A stretch of DNA of 64,000 bases from Lachnospiraceae bacterium (GCA_014804675.1 JAAUZH010000012.1:12524-76523), one strand, 5' to 3'. Numbered from the stretch's first letter, positions 26,535 to 34,837 are shown. The notes: generated by a model from the letters alone, not told the origin. Numbers and translations are program-made.

Positions 26535-28106
26535 ATGAAAAAGTATTTAGTATTATTGGGAACAGTTGTGATGTTATTTTTGTTTTATCCTATGGAGGCT
26601 TCAGCGCTAGGAAATGGTGCAACCTTATGGATATCTGACAAGAAAGTTGTTTTTTCGGGCAAGGTAGAAAATAAAGTAATACAAGATGGCAAGGGCGGAA
26701 CAGCCACTTATGATGAGGTTAATAATACATTAACTTTAAACAATTTTCATTTAACAGAATCAGAAAGTTCCTGTATAGCGTTTGGAAATATGGGAGAGGA
26801 TTTTCAAATTATACTTAAGGGCGAAAATGTATTATCATCCAATAATAACGCAATTTTAAGTTATGATGGATTAACATTACGGGGGCCCGGAAAACTAACA
26901 GCCATGAAACCAATTGTAACTATGGAAACAAAAGAAGATAAGTTTGTTGTTCGGGATTGTGAATTAGAAATAACCAGTAATGGCGGTGGTATAGCATGCG
27001 GAGTTTTAGATGTGCAGGATGCGGATATCAATATTATATCAAATGCAAGGGTTGATTCAGTTATTCAAGAATGTTTGGGCATTAGAGCAGAAGTATTAAT
27101 TGTCAAAGAAGCTAATATTAGTGTATCCATAAAAGAACCGGGTTTTCTCTCACTTTTGGTTCGTAAAAGTTATACCGATGGGAGTTCAGCCCCTTTGAGT
27201 GAAAGTATTATTTTATATGGCGATGAAAAAGTAATGGATGAAGAAGGACATTCGCTGCATGTGGAGGAATACAAATACTTGAATGGCACGTTTTATGTAT
27301 ATACAGATAAAACCCATGAGGAGTATATAAAGGATAAAAAAGGTTCTTTGGCGAAAACAGTTAAGATTCTTTCTGCAAAGAGAACTGCTGTAACAGATCC
27401 TATAAAAAAAGTAAATGAATTAATTAATGCAATTGGTACTGTAACGCAAAATAGTGGAGAGGCAATTAAAAAAGCAAAGACGGCTTATTTGGCGCTTACG
27501 GATTATCAGAAGCAATTGGTGTATAGTTATTCTGTTTTGGAAAAGGCAGAAAAAGAATATGAGGCAATTAATCAAGCTGCTGCGGATGAGGTTATAAATT
27601 TAATCGATAGTATTGGAAAAATTACGAATGACAGTAAGGATGAAATAGAAAAGATAGAAAAAGAATATGACAAATTAACTGCTGATCAAAAATCCAGAAT
27701 AGCAAATTATGCTGATTGGCTAAAAGCCAAGGCAGATTATGAAGATCTTGTGCAGAAAGAACTGATAAAGTTAGCACAGCAGCAGTATAAAAAGGAAAAC
27801 CCAAAGTTATTTTATGTTAATGTAACAGAGCTAAAAAGTGTTTCATCTAAAAAGAAAGGGCAGGTTACGTTAACATGGAAGACAGATAAAAAATGTACGG
27901 GGTATCAGATTCAGTATAGCACTGATAAAAAATTTAAGAAAAATAAAGCATACAAATACATTACTTCTTATAAGAAAAAGAAAGTTACTTTAAAAAAATT
28001 GAAATCTAAGAATAAATACTATTTTAGGATACGAGAGTATAAGGTCATAGGTGGAATAAAGTATTTTGGCAAATGGAGCATTATAAAATCAACATATATT
28101 AAATAA
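26535..28106 (+). CDS. Secreted surface protein with helical repeats and FN3 domain
   Basis: 523 residues. Signal peptide ending MEASA. Residues about 28-270 look like a right-handed beta-helix or carbohydrate-binding-type fold (short strands such as TLTLNNFHL and ILKGENVLSSNNNAIL). Two ~60-residue helical repeats follow (VNELINAIGTVTQNSGEAI and VINLIDSIGKITNDSKDEI, each with an AY..LT..QK pattern), a module common in clostridial surface proteins. The C-terminal ~95 residues are a fibronectin type III domain (VTLTWKTDKKCTGYQIQYS), very lysine-rich and probably wall-binding by charge. AAAAAGGAGGGA precedes the start. Confidence 0.78.
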   Translation: MKKYLVLLGTVVMLFLFYPMEASALGNGATLWISDKKVVFSGKVENKVIQDGKGGTATYDEVNNTLTLNNFHLTESESSCIAFGNMGEDFQIILKGENVLSSNNNAILSYDGLTLRGPGKLTAMKPIVTMETKEDKFVVRDCELEITSNGGGIACGVLDVQDADINIISNARVDSVIQECLGIRAEVLIVKEANISVSIKEPGFLSLLVRKSYTDGSSAPLSESIILYGDEKVMDEEGHSLHVEEYKYLNGTFYVYTDKTHEEYIKDKKGSLAKTVKILSAKRTAVTDPIKKVNELINAIGTVTQNSGEAIKKAKTAYLALTDYQKQLVYSYSVLEKAEKEYEAINQAAADEVINLIDSIGKITNDSKDEIEKIEKEYDKLTADQKSRIANYADWLKAKADYEDLVQKELIKLAQQQYKKENPKLFYVNVTELKSVSSKKKGQVTLTWKTDKKCTGYQIQYSTDKKFKKNKAYKYITSYKKKKVTLKKLKSKNKYYFRIREYKVIGGIKYFGKWSIIKSTYIK

Positions 28107-28111
28107 TTAAG

Positions 28112-28153
28112 CTGCAAAGCATATATGCAATAATATGTCTATATGCTTTGCAG
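28112..28153 (+). promoter_or_regulatory. Long perfect intergenic hairpin without U-tract
   Basis: 14-bp perfect stem CTGCAAAGCATATA / TATATGCTTTGCAG with a 14-base loop between two co-directional genes. GAATTC rather than a U-run follows. It resembles the post-pilin hairpin in lacking a terminator tail, so an mRNA-stability or partial-stop role is likely. Confidence 0.55.
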
Positions 28154-28186
28154 GAATTCATTCGAATCAAAGGAAGGAAAAATAAA

Positions 28187-28573
28187 ATGGAAAAAACAAA
28201 GTTTGGTATATCACAGGGACTATTGATAGGGGCTGTCTTTGCAATTGCCATGATTAGCTCCTGGGCAGGGATTGTGGTAGCTTTAATCGTTTTATATATG
28301 GAAAAAAGTGAAAGTATAAAGAAGTTTATGGTAAAGGCTATTATATTTACAATATCCTTTGCTGTTGTATCAGAAGCTGTATATGTATTATCACAGTTGT
28401 GGAGTTCAATACAAATAGTAATTCCCATATTGCCATCGTTTACAAGGATATTGGATTATGTAATAAATGGTGCTAGAGGTGTAGTATATATTATTTTTAT
28501 CATTCAGTCTCTTGGAATTAAGGATATAAAAGAGCTTGATATGGATGAACAAGTAAATAAGCACTTAGATTAG
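28187..28573 (+). CDS. Small polytopic membrane protein, unknown
   Basis: 128 residues with about four hydrophobic segments (GLLIGAVFAIAMISSW, AGIVVALIVLYM, AIIFTISFAVVSEAVYVL, GARGVVYIIFIIQSL). No family recognised. The ATG at 28187 is chosen because AAAGGAAGGAAA lies just upstream; an in-frame ATG 39 bases earlier is inside the hairpin tail and has no ribosome site. It lies next to the DUF3137-LemA pair and may belong with it. Confidence 0.6.
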   Translation: MEKTKFGISQGLLIGAVFAIAMISSWAGIVVALIVLYMEKSESIKKFMVKAIIFTISFAVVSEAVYVLSQLWSSIQIVIPILPSFTRILDYVINGARGVVYIIFIIQSLGIKDIKELDMDEQVNKHLD

Positions 28574-28589
28574 AAATTGGGAGATACAT

Positions 28590-29609
28590 ATGGATTTGTA
28601 TGATAAAAGGAATAATACTAAAAAGCGAAATAAAAAGAAACATAATATTACGCCTATCAATATTGTTATAATGACATTAACTGCGCTTATAGTAATATCC
28701 GTTGGAATTTATTTGGGGAATAAATGGACTCAAGTGTTAGTGCAGAGGGAAGAGGCAAGAATAGCAGCAAGAAATAATGCAGGTCCTTTTTTTAATCTTG
28801 TTGGAACATTTGTCCAAATAGTTGTTGCTGGTATAATTATTTATGTTTTCTTTAAAGGATTAAAATATAAAAAAGTAAAAGAAGAAGAATATGATGAAAA
28901 GGTAGTAAAAAAGGCCATTGCAGAAGTGCTTCCCAATGCCGAGTTTATCCGAGATGGAAGTATTGAACCAAAAATATTATATGGATATGGAATCATACCT
29001 GTTTTCAATAATTATGAAAAAAGAGGAATGATTCGTTACCAAAAAGGTAAAAAAGATTATTGTTTTTCTAATATACATCTCCTAAGCAGAAAAGAGGATA
29101 AAGACGAACGTGTATATTATGATACAATTTATAAAGGACAGGTGTATACGGCAAGTTATAAAACAGGGCTATCAGGAACTGTACGAATATTTGCTACTAA
29201 AATGATGGCAGTGATTAAAAAGGAAACAAATGCAGGCTATGCTTCAAAGAGGCCGGGAGAAACAAAGATTGAAACAGAAAACATACAATTTAATGATAAT
29301 TTTGATGTTTATGCTACAAGTGAACAATCCGCCTTTTTTGCACTTAGTCCTTATGTAATGGAACAGCTGCTTGAAATGAAGAGAAATTATGAGCAGGTAG
29401 GTGTGTATATTAGTGGAAATCATGTAGTAATTGCATTAAAGACTAATCGAATATTGTTTCCTAAAAGAATATATATTAATCAAAAAGAGGCAGAATCTTT
29501 AGAAAACTCGAAAGCAGAAGTGAGAAAGATGCTTAAAATGGCAGAGCTTTTAGAGGATTCCATAAATGGCAGCATTAAAAACAATTTTACAAATCTGAGA
29601 AGGAATTAA
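28590..29609 (+). CDS. DUF3137-type membrane protein
   Basis: 339 residues. Two membrane helices (about 24-46 and 68-90) after a very basic N-terminus, then a cytoplasmic domain with the DUF3137 pattern (TIYKGQVYTASYK, FNDNFDVYATSEQSAFFALSP, VYISGNHVVIALK). The pattern DDxFxV-to-F.VY.t....A is typical of this family, whose biochemical role is unknown. It is regularly found next to LemA, as here, which suggests a joint membrane function. Confidence 0.82.
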   Translation: MDLYDKRNNTKKRNKKKHNITPINIVIMTLTALIVISVGIYLGNKWTQVLVQREEARIAARNNAGPFFNLVGTFVQIVVAGIIIYVFFKGLKYKKVKEEEYDEKVVKKAIAEVLPNAEFIRDGSIEPKILYGYGIIPVFNNYEKRGMIRYQKGKKDYCFSNIHLLSRKEDKDERVYYDTIYKGQVYTASYKTGLSGTVRIFATKMMAVIKKETNAGYASKRPGETKIETENIQFNDNFDVYATSEQSAFFALSPYVMEQLLEMKRNYEQVGVYISGNHVVIALKTNRILFPKRIYINQKEAESLENSKAEVRKMLKMAELLEDSINGSIKNNFTNLRRN

Positions 29610-29620
29610 AAGGAGTATAT

Positions 29621-30163
29621 ATGGCATTTATAATAATATTAATTATAATAGTAGCCCTTTTTGTTATTTGGGCAATTTCTACCAGAAATAGAATTAAAAT
29701 GATGGAAGTGAAAATAGATGAGGCAAAATCCGGAATTGATATTGCTTTAATAAAAAGGTATGATATTTTGACGGAATCCTTAAACGTTGCTAAAGGCTAT
29801 GCAGCGCATGAAAAAAATTTAATGGTACAGTTAATTGAAGCGCGTTCCGGAATGAGCTTGCAGCAGACCAAAGCAGTCATGGAAAATCAAGAAAAAGTTT
29901 TAGAAAGGCTTAAGATAGTAGCAGAGGCATATCCACAATTATATTCCAATGGATTGTTTAAAGAGCTTCAAGAACAAATTGCAGTTACAAATGAACATTT
30001 GAGTGCTGCAAAACGTGTGCTAAACTCTAACATTGCACTTTATAATCAGAAAATTGTTGCATTTCCTGCCAGTATTATTGCAGGAAGCATTGGATGCAAA
30101 AAAATAGCATTTTTTAAAGAAATGGATGAAAAAAAGAAACAGGATGTACATATATCTTTTTAA
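29621..30163 (+). CDS. lemA: LemA family protein
   Basis: 180 residues: an N-terminal membrane helix (about 1-20) and a helical bundle with the LemA signatures RIKMMEVKIDEAKSGIDIA, KRYDILTESL, ARSGMSL and NSNIALYNQKIVAFP. The family is widespread, and in some bacteria it is linked to envelope stress or two-component control; no biochemical activity is established. It is the last gene before a strong terminator, so it probably ends the pilus transcription unit or a sub-operon with the DUF3137 gene. Confidence 0.92.
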   Translation: MAFIIILIIIVALFVIWAISTRNRIKMMEVKIDEAKSGIDIALIKRYDILTESLNVAKGYAAHEKNLMVQLIEARSGMSLQQTKAVMENQEKVLERLKIVAEAYPQLYSNGLFKELQEQIAVTNEHLSAAKRVLNSNIALYNQKIVAFPASIIAGSIGCKKIAFFKEMDEKKKQDVHISF

Positions 30164-30237
30164 TATTTAATATTTACATACAAAAAGGAATAAAATAATA
30201 AGAGAATATCTTAAATTCAGAAGAGTAACTTTTGTCA

Positions 30238-30272
30238 GGAGCCCTGCCGTTTGTAGCAGGGCTCCATTTTTT
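30238..30272 (+). terminator. Strong intrinsic terminator closing Tad locus 1
   Basis: Perfect 10-bp GC-rich stem GGAGCCCTGC / GCAGGGCTCC, 8-base loop, then ATTTTTTCT. Confidence 0.92.
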
Positions 30273-30351
30273 CTAAGTTTCCTTATCAGTTGATTTGAAA
30301 GCGGATAGCCTAAAATATTTCTTGATAAATGTTTTTTAACATATAGAATGA

Positions 30352-31704
30352 TTATTTTATGCTGATAGTCTTGCTAATTCCGCATTTTTTTAATAGCTTT
30401 TTATAGGCAGTCTTTTTTGCCTTTGGTACATTGATGACAGCTTTTTTGTAAATATTGGTAAATGCTTTACTTCCTATCTTGTTAATAGTAGTGGATTTGA
30501 TAGTAATTTTTTTCAAACGGCTTTGCTTGTAAAATGCTTTCTTTTCGATTGCAGTTATTTTATAGGTGTAACCATTTATATTTACCGTTTTTGGAATTGT
30601 GACAGAAGAAGCTGGTTTAATTAATCCACTTACAGAAACGGTTCCGCTTCCATATATCGAGGCATTTGTAACTTTAAATTTCAGGTTTTTAGTTTTTACT
30701 TTATATGTGCTTCCTTTTATTGGTGCCGGCTTTCCTATGGAAGAAAAAGCATATCCGTTTTTATTGGCATATTTATTTGCAAAAGAGTCGGAAATAGCCT
30801 TGATTGTCTTTAAACCACTTTTGTTAAAGGCATTCTGTCCGATTTTTTTTACAGAAGCTGGAATGGTAATAGTGGTCAAAGAAGAGCATAACTCAAAAGC
30901 TGAAAATTCAATTTCCGTTACGGTTTCTGGAATTGTAACACTTTGCAAGTTAGGACAATACTGACAGATAGCATGGGGGATTATTTTGCATCCTTTTTCA
31001 AAAATAATGGAAGTAATACCGGAACCATAAAAAGCAAGACCAGCTTCCGTAACATTTTTGGGGATAGTAATAGTTTTTAAACTGGTACACCCTCTAAAAG
31101 AAAAATCGCCTATTTTTTTTAAGGAAATAGGGAAATTTACTCTTGATAGGGATTTACATGCCTCAAAAGCTGAATATCCAATGGATTGAATGGTACTTGC
31201 AAAGGTAATTGTCTGAAGATCCGGGCAATTCTCACAAATGGCAGGAGGGACTTCTTTTAAGCCCTCTGCAAAGGTAATAGAAGTAAGTCCGGAACAAAAA
31301 AAGGCAAGGTTAGCCTCTGTAACATTTTTAGGAATAGTAATAGATTTTAGACTGGTACAATCTCTAAAAGTATAAGTTCCGATTTCTGTTAGGGAATCAG
31401 GAAGAATGACAGTATGCAGGGAGGTATACTTCTTAAATCCTCCTTCATAAGAGTTGTATGCTTCCAATTTTGTTATTCCCTGCCCAATTTTTAATACTTT
31501 AACAGAATTTTGATACTTGTTAAAAGAACTGTAATCTGTGACACTTCCAGTTCCATTGATAGTTAAAGTACCAGAAGCCGGTTCATAAACCCAGGTACTG
31601 GAAGGACCGCACGAACCGCTATCGTTTTGTGCATATGCATTAGAAGGCAACAGAAAAACGATAATAATAGTTGTAACAGCCATTAAAAACATAGATTTTT
31701 TCAT
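30352..31704 (-). CDS. BspA-like leucine-rich repeat surface protein
   Basis: About 450 residues on the minus strand. Signal peptide (about 1-26, ending AYA), then LRR_5-type repeats of about 23 residues (SLKSITIPKNVTEANLAFF, LTSITFAEGLKEVPPAI, SLTTITIPASVKKIGQNAF). After a TYKVKTKNLKF linker there are two or three more repeats and a lysine-rich tail. No LPXTG; the basic C-terminus may bind the cell wall. Proteins of this type mediate adhesion in gut and oral bacteria. Two in-frame ATGs (31716 and 31704) are possible and neither has a good ribosome site; the second opens the signal peptide. It is convergent with Tad locus 1. Confidence 0.85.
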   Translation of the reverse strand: MKKSMFLMAVTTIIIVFLLPSNAYAQNDSGSCGPSSTWVYEPASGTLTINGTGSVTDYSSFNKYQNSVKVLKIGQGITKLEAYNSYEGGFKKYTSLHTVILPDSLTEIGTYTFRDCTSLKSITIPKNVTEANLAFFCSGLTSITFAEGLKEVPPAICENCPDLQTITFASTIQSIGYSAFEACKSLSRVNFPISLKKIGDFSFRGCTSLKTITIPKNVTEAGLAFYGSGITSIIFEKGCKIIPHAICQYCPNLQSVTIPETVTEIEFSAFELCSSLTTITIPASVKKIGQNAFNKSGLKTIKAISDSFANKYANKNGYAFSSIGKPAPIKGSTYKVKTKNLKFKVTNASIYGSGTVSVSGLIKPASSVTIPKTVNINGYTYKITAIEKKAFYKQSRLKKITIKSTTINKIGSKAFTNIYKKAVINVPKAKKTAYKKLLKKCGISKTISIK

Positions 31705-32114
31705 GTTTAGTAACATAAGTTTTCGCTATTATTTTTTAGTAAATCTACATGATTAAATAATAGCTTCCTCCTTTCATAATAGATATTTTTTGATAATATT
31801 ATCAACTAAATTATATAACATGCGATAGCGATATGTCAAGATAATTTACATTTTATTTTATCTTTATTATTTGCGTTATAATTACCATATTATACATTTT
31901 TTTATTAAAAGTTAAAATCTATTTTATCTCAACAGTATTTTAAAAAGTAAAGAATGTGTAACAGAATGATGACAATAGAATTATGGAGTCACATTTATGG
32001 AAAATTCCTGTGAAATTATGCAAAGCTGGACATTAGTACTGATAAATTCTCCGCTTGTTTGCATAATGTTAATTTTACCAATAGCATCATTGATACCCTT
32101 TTCTAAAAGACACA

Positions 32115-32144
32115 TTGACAATCCACCCTCACAACCTATATAAT
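32115..32144 (+). promoter_or_regulatory. Consensus promoter of the ABC-F leader
   Basis: TTGACA (32115-32120), 18 bases, TATAAT (32139-32144). Both hexamers are perfect. Transcription should begin near 32151, leaving a leader of about 300 bases before the gene. Confidence 0.85.
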
Positions 32145-32174
32145 ACCCACATACCAACGAAAGAGGTGAAAAAA

Positions 32175-32186
32175 TGAGGAAATAAC
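32175..32186 (+). CDS. Three-codon leader peptide (MRK)
   Basis: AAAGAGGTG (32161-32169) is a good ribosome site five bases before ATG AGG AAA TAA. The ORF lies inside the 5' arm of the first leader hairpin, so translation would directly affect folding. Its position and brevity, not its sequence, support a stalling-sensor role. Confidence 0.55.
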
Positions 32187-32377
32187 CCACTTTTGAAAGC
32201 ATGAAACCCATTGTATACAGCATTTTACTGCTGTCTATTCATGTTGCCAAAAGTGGATTATGTTCTCATAACCTCTCTTTTTTAGCGCAAAAATCCTACT
32301 TCTGAAACTGAAGGAAGTAAGCTAAAAGAAAATTAACGAAAAGAAATTAGAGAGATAAGGCATAGAACATACAATCC

Positions 32378-32410
32378 AGAATCATTTGGCAGCAAATGGT
32401 TCTTTTTTTT
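32378..32410 (+). terminator. Intrinsic terminator 38 bases before the ABC-F start
   Basis: Stem AGAATCATTT / AAATGGTTCT (one G-U pair), loop GGCAGC, then eight T residues. It is placed between promoter and gene with no other gene between, so it must be conditional for the gene to be expressed. Confidence 0.85.
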
Positions 32411-32447
32411 AAAAACAAAAAGAACCAGACAAATCAGGAGGATTCGT

Positions 32448-33989
32448 ATGGCTCAAATCAATATAAATAACTTAACCTTCTATTATGAAGGAAGCTTCGA
32501 CAATATTTTTGAAAATGTTTCATTTTCCATAGATACCGATTGGAAGCTGGGATTTATAGGAAGAAACGGAAAAGGAAAAACCACATTTTTGAACTTACTG
32601 CTGGGAAAACACGAATATAAAGGAACCATCACCACATCTACAGTATTTGATTATTTTCCCTATCAGATATCAAAAAAAGATGAGAAAGAATGTGCCGCTG
32701 ACTTTATGGAACAATTAAAACCGGGCTGTGAATCATGGAGAGTTTTTTGTGAGCTTGACAAGCTTAAGATGGATGGAGAAGTATTGTATCGCCCCTTTGA
32801 AACCCTTAGCCATGGGGAACGTACCAAAGTAATGTTAGCAATATTATTTTCCGGTGATAATCATTTTCTGCTAGTGGATGAACCTACCAACCATTTAGAT
32901 CAGGAGTCCAGGGAAATCATAAAAGCATATCTCGCTCAGAAAAAAGGATTTATTCTTGTATCCCATGACAGGGATTTATTGGATGCCTGCATAGATCATG
33001 TTTTGGTGCTCAATCGCCATTCTATTCAGGTTCAAAACGGAAATTTTTCCAGCTGGTGGGAAAATAAAAGCAGACAAGATGCTTTTGCCCAAAAGGAGAA
33101 TGAAAAGCATAAAAAGGAAATTGAAACTTTAAAAACAGCGGCACTGCGCACACAACAATGGGCAGAAAAAAGTGAACAGTCAAAAATAGGATTTGACCCT
33201 ATAAAAGAGCACGACCGGAGCATAGCTGCAAGAGCATATATCGGGGCAAAGACGAAAAAAATGCAAAGCCGTGTAAAACAAATGGAAAACCGGATCAACA
33301 AGGAGATTATGGAAAAAGAAGGGCTTTTGCAGGATATAGAAAATCCTGTGGATTTAAAAATCTTTCCGTTAAAACACCATAAAAAAGTATTATGTTCCAT
33401 AATAGAATATGGATTGGGCTATGAAACTTCAAAAAAATATATTTTTGAAGGCCTGACCATGGAAATTCTTCAAGAAGAGAGGGTATTTCTAAATGGAAAG
33501 AACGGGTGTGGAAAATCCAGTCTGATAAAAGCCATTCTGAAACACGCATCCGGCGATGAGACTGTCAAGACCAGCAATTTTATGGAAAAAGGAAGAATGG
33601 AAACTGCATCAGGGCTGATTATATCCTATATAAATCAAGACACTTCCTTTTTAAGCGGAAGTATTTCCAAATTCTGTAAGAAAAGAAATTTGGAAGAAAG
33701 CCTGTTCTGTGCAGTTCTCAGGCAACTGGATTTTGAGCGTGCACAGTTTGCAAAAAATATGGAAGAGTTTTCGGAAGGCCAGAAAAAGAAGATTCTCATT
33801 GCAGCAAGCTTATTGACGCCTGCCCATCTATATATTTGGGATGAACCATTAAATTATATTGATATATTTTCCAGAATGCAGATTGAAAAGCTGATTTTGG
33901 AGTATCAGCCTACGATGCTGATTGTTGAACATGACATAAGATTCCGTGAAAAGATAGCAACGAAAGAAGTTGAGATTAAAAAAACATAG
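32448..33989 (+). CDS. Lsa-like ABC-F ribosomal protection protein
   Basis: 513 residues with two ABC cassettes and no membrane segment. Cassette 1: GRNGKGKTT, LSHGERTK, LLVDEPTNHLD. The inter-domain linker (about 190-300) carries the charged arm that reaches the peptidyl-transferase centre. Cassette 2: GKNGCGKSS, FSEGQKKK, YIWDEPLNYID. The opening ININNLTFYYEGS and GFIGRNGKGKTTFL are typical of the Lsa/Vga group rather than of EttA or Uup. Members displace lincosamides, pleuromutilins and streptogramin A from the ribosome. The attenuator leader supports drug-inducible expression. The exact drug range is inferred from family only. Confidence 0.88.
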   Translation: MAQININNLTFYYEGSFDNIFENVSFSIDTDWKLGFIGRNGKGKTTFLNLLLGKHEYKGTITTSTVFDYFPYQISKKDEKECAADFMEQLKPGCESWRVFCELDKLKMDGEVLYRPFETLSHGERTKVMLAILFSGDNHFLLVDEPTNHLDQESREIIKAYLAQKKGFILVSHDRDLLDACIDHVLVLNRHSIQVQNGNFSSWWENKSRQDAFAQKENEKHKKEIETLKTAALRTQQWAEKSEQSKIGFDPIKEHDRSIAARAYIGAKTKKMQSRVKQMENRINKEIMEKEGLLQDIENPVDLKIFPLKHHKKVLCSIIEYGLGYETSKKYIFEGLTMEILQEERVFLNGKNGCGKSSLIKAILKHASGDETVKTSNFMEKGRMETASGLIISYINQDTSFLSGSISKFCKKRNLEESLFCAVLRQLDFERAQFAKNMEEFSEGQKKKILIAASLLTPAHLYIWDEPLNYIDIFSRMQIEKLILEYQPTMLIVEHDIRFREKIATKEVEIKKT

Positions 33990-34215
33990 CAGTTCAGCCC
34001 GTCTGGGAGAGAGAGTACATTTGGAAGGCAGGAAGCCGGCAGGGCATGTAGTAGTCTTTCAGGCACGCTTTCGCTCTGCAAAGACGCAGCAGTACTAACG
34101 CACCCAAACACGGTGCGTAAGTGCTGGCGACTTTGCCAAGGCCTGAAAGACTACTACATGCCCTGCCGGCTTCCTGCCTTCCAAGTGTACTCTCTCTCCC
34201 AGACGGGCTGAACTG
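33990..34215. repeat. 226-bp giant inverted repeat (possible MITE-like element)
   Basis: 75-bp arms at 33990-34064 and 34141-34215 are reverse complements with a single mismatch (T at 34021 region against C). The 76-bp centre continues as an imperfect inverted repeat, closing on ACGCACC / GGTGCGT (34098-34104, 34112-34118), so the whole element is one fold-back. It begins immediately after the ABC-F stop codon, has higher G+C than the flanks, and contains no gene. No obvious target-site duplication is visible. As RNA it would give a ~100-bp duplex, an RNase III-type substrate. Confidence 0.85.
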
Positions 34216-34334
34216 TTACAAAAAATATAATCTTTCCGTAAAATCATATCATTATGCAATCATTTATGATATACTTATTTCTATCATTTTTGTAGTGGTT
34301 CATATTTTAAGAGTTCCATGGAGGAAAAATAACC

Positions 34335-34409
34335 GTGAAAAAAGTCATGGTTATAAAAACAAATCATCTAACAGAAGATGGAAAAAAATACGGGAAGAAG
34401 TTTTTATGA
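34335..34409 (+). CDS. Possible 24-residue small ORF
   Basis: GTG start with GGAGG about 10 bases upstream, encoding MKKVMVIKTNHLTEDGKKY and a few more residues. A possible extended -10 box TGATATACT lies at 34267-34275. No homology recognised; it may be a gene remnant. Confidence 0.22.
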   Translation: MKKVMVIKTNHLTEDGKKYGKKFL

Positions 34410-34437
34410 TGGAACAAGGCTGTAGGAGGAAAATAAA

Positions 34438-34620
34438 ATGCCAAACCCCACTAACTGCCAATATTGCAGCAATTACATATATGATGAGGAATATAATTAC
34501 TACATCTGTGAGATAAATCTGGATGAAGATGAAATGGAAAAATTCATCCGCTGCTCCTTTGACAATTGCCCTTACTTCCGAATGGATGATGAATACAGGA
34601 TAGTTCGAAAACAGATGTAG
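34438..34620 (+). CDS. DUF6472-type small cysteine-rich protein
   Basis: 60 residues with CQYCSNYIYDEEYNYYIC and CSFDNCPYF, i.e. two CxxC / CxxxxC pairs likely to bind one zinc ion. AGGAGGAAAA precedes the ATG. This matches a small clostridial family of unknown role. It is convergent with the tRNA gene, with no partner gene beside it. Confidence 0.72.
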   Translation: MPNPTNCQYCSNYIYDEEYNYYICEINLDEDEMEKFIRCSFDNCPYFRMDDEYRIVRKQM

Positions 34621-34660
34621 GGGAGAGCCTGCAAGGAAAAAGATTAAGACAAAAAACGCA

Positions 34661-34707
34661 AAAAAAAGCACCATCCCCAAGGCTCACAGGTCCTTAAAAA
34701 TGGTACT
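34661..34707 (-). terminator. Terminator of the tRNA-Lys transcript
   Basis: On the minus strand, stem AGTACCAT / ATGGTGCT with an inner AAGG/CCTT extension, followed by seven U residues (A-run at 34661-34667 on the plus strand). Confidence 0.75.
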
Positions 34708-34714
34708 TATAAAG

Positions 34715-34787
34715 TGCGCGATCAGGGGCTCGAACCCTGGACACCCTGATTAAGAGTCAGGTGCTCTACCAACTGAGCTAATCGCGC
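34715..34787 (-). tRNA. tRNA-Lys (anticodon CTT)
   Basis: Cloverleaf on the minus strand: acceptor GCGCGAT / ATCGCGC, D-arm with AGCTCAGTTGGTAGAGC, anticodon stem CCTGA / TCAGG with loop CTCTTAA, T-arm CAGGG TTCGAGC CCCTG. Discriminator base A; the 3' CCA is not encoded. 73 nt. Confidence 0.95.
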
Positions 34788-34808
34788 TCACATCGAAATG
34801 CAAGAGTT

Positions 34809-34837
34809 ATTATAGTATAGACATTAAAAAAAAGCAA
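34809..34837 (-). promoter_or_regulatory. Promoter of the tRNA-Lys gene
   Basis: On the minus strand TTGCTT, 17 bases, TATAAT (34814-34809), about 22 bases before the mature 5' end. Confidence 0.65.

Larger units (their letters stand above)
32151..32410 (+). promoter_or_regulatory. Attenuator leader of the ABC-F gene
   Basis: The leader contains a tiny ORF, a long imperfect hairpin whose arms (about 32161-32205 and 32239-32281) include CCACTTTTG / CAAAAGTGG and end at TTTTT, and a second, clean terminator at 32378-32410. The 3' arm segment ATGTTCTCAT..CCTCTC (32261-32278) can alternatively pair with GAGAGAT..AGAACAT (32351-32370), so two structures are mutually exclusive. Ribosome-stalling attenuation with leader ORFs is known for antibiotic-induced ABC-F genes such as vmlR and lmo0919. 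The same logic fits here: a drug-stalled ribosome on the leader ORF would open the first stem. Confidence 0.7.

Noticed and set aside
31750..31780. Strong AAGGAGGAAG on the minus strand upstream of the BspA-like gene as its ribosome site
   Set aside because: It lies more than 45 bases from the first in-frame ATG, and a TAG in frame intervenes, so it cannot serve either start directly.
31981..32223. 80-codon minus-strand ORF opposite the ABC-F promoter and leader
   Set aside because: The C-terminal part (KINIMQTSGEFISTNVQL) looks faintly protein-like, perhaps a remnant, but there is no ribosome site and it overlaps the better-supported promoter and leader.
33905..34516. ORFs reading through the giant hairpin on both strands (HALPASCLP... 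products)
   Set aside because: Both strands give the same product because of the palindrome; this is an artefact of the inverted repeat, not a gene.
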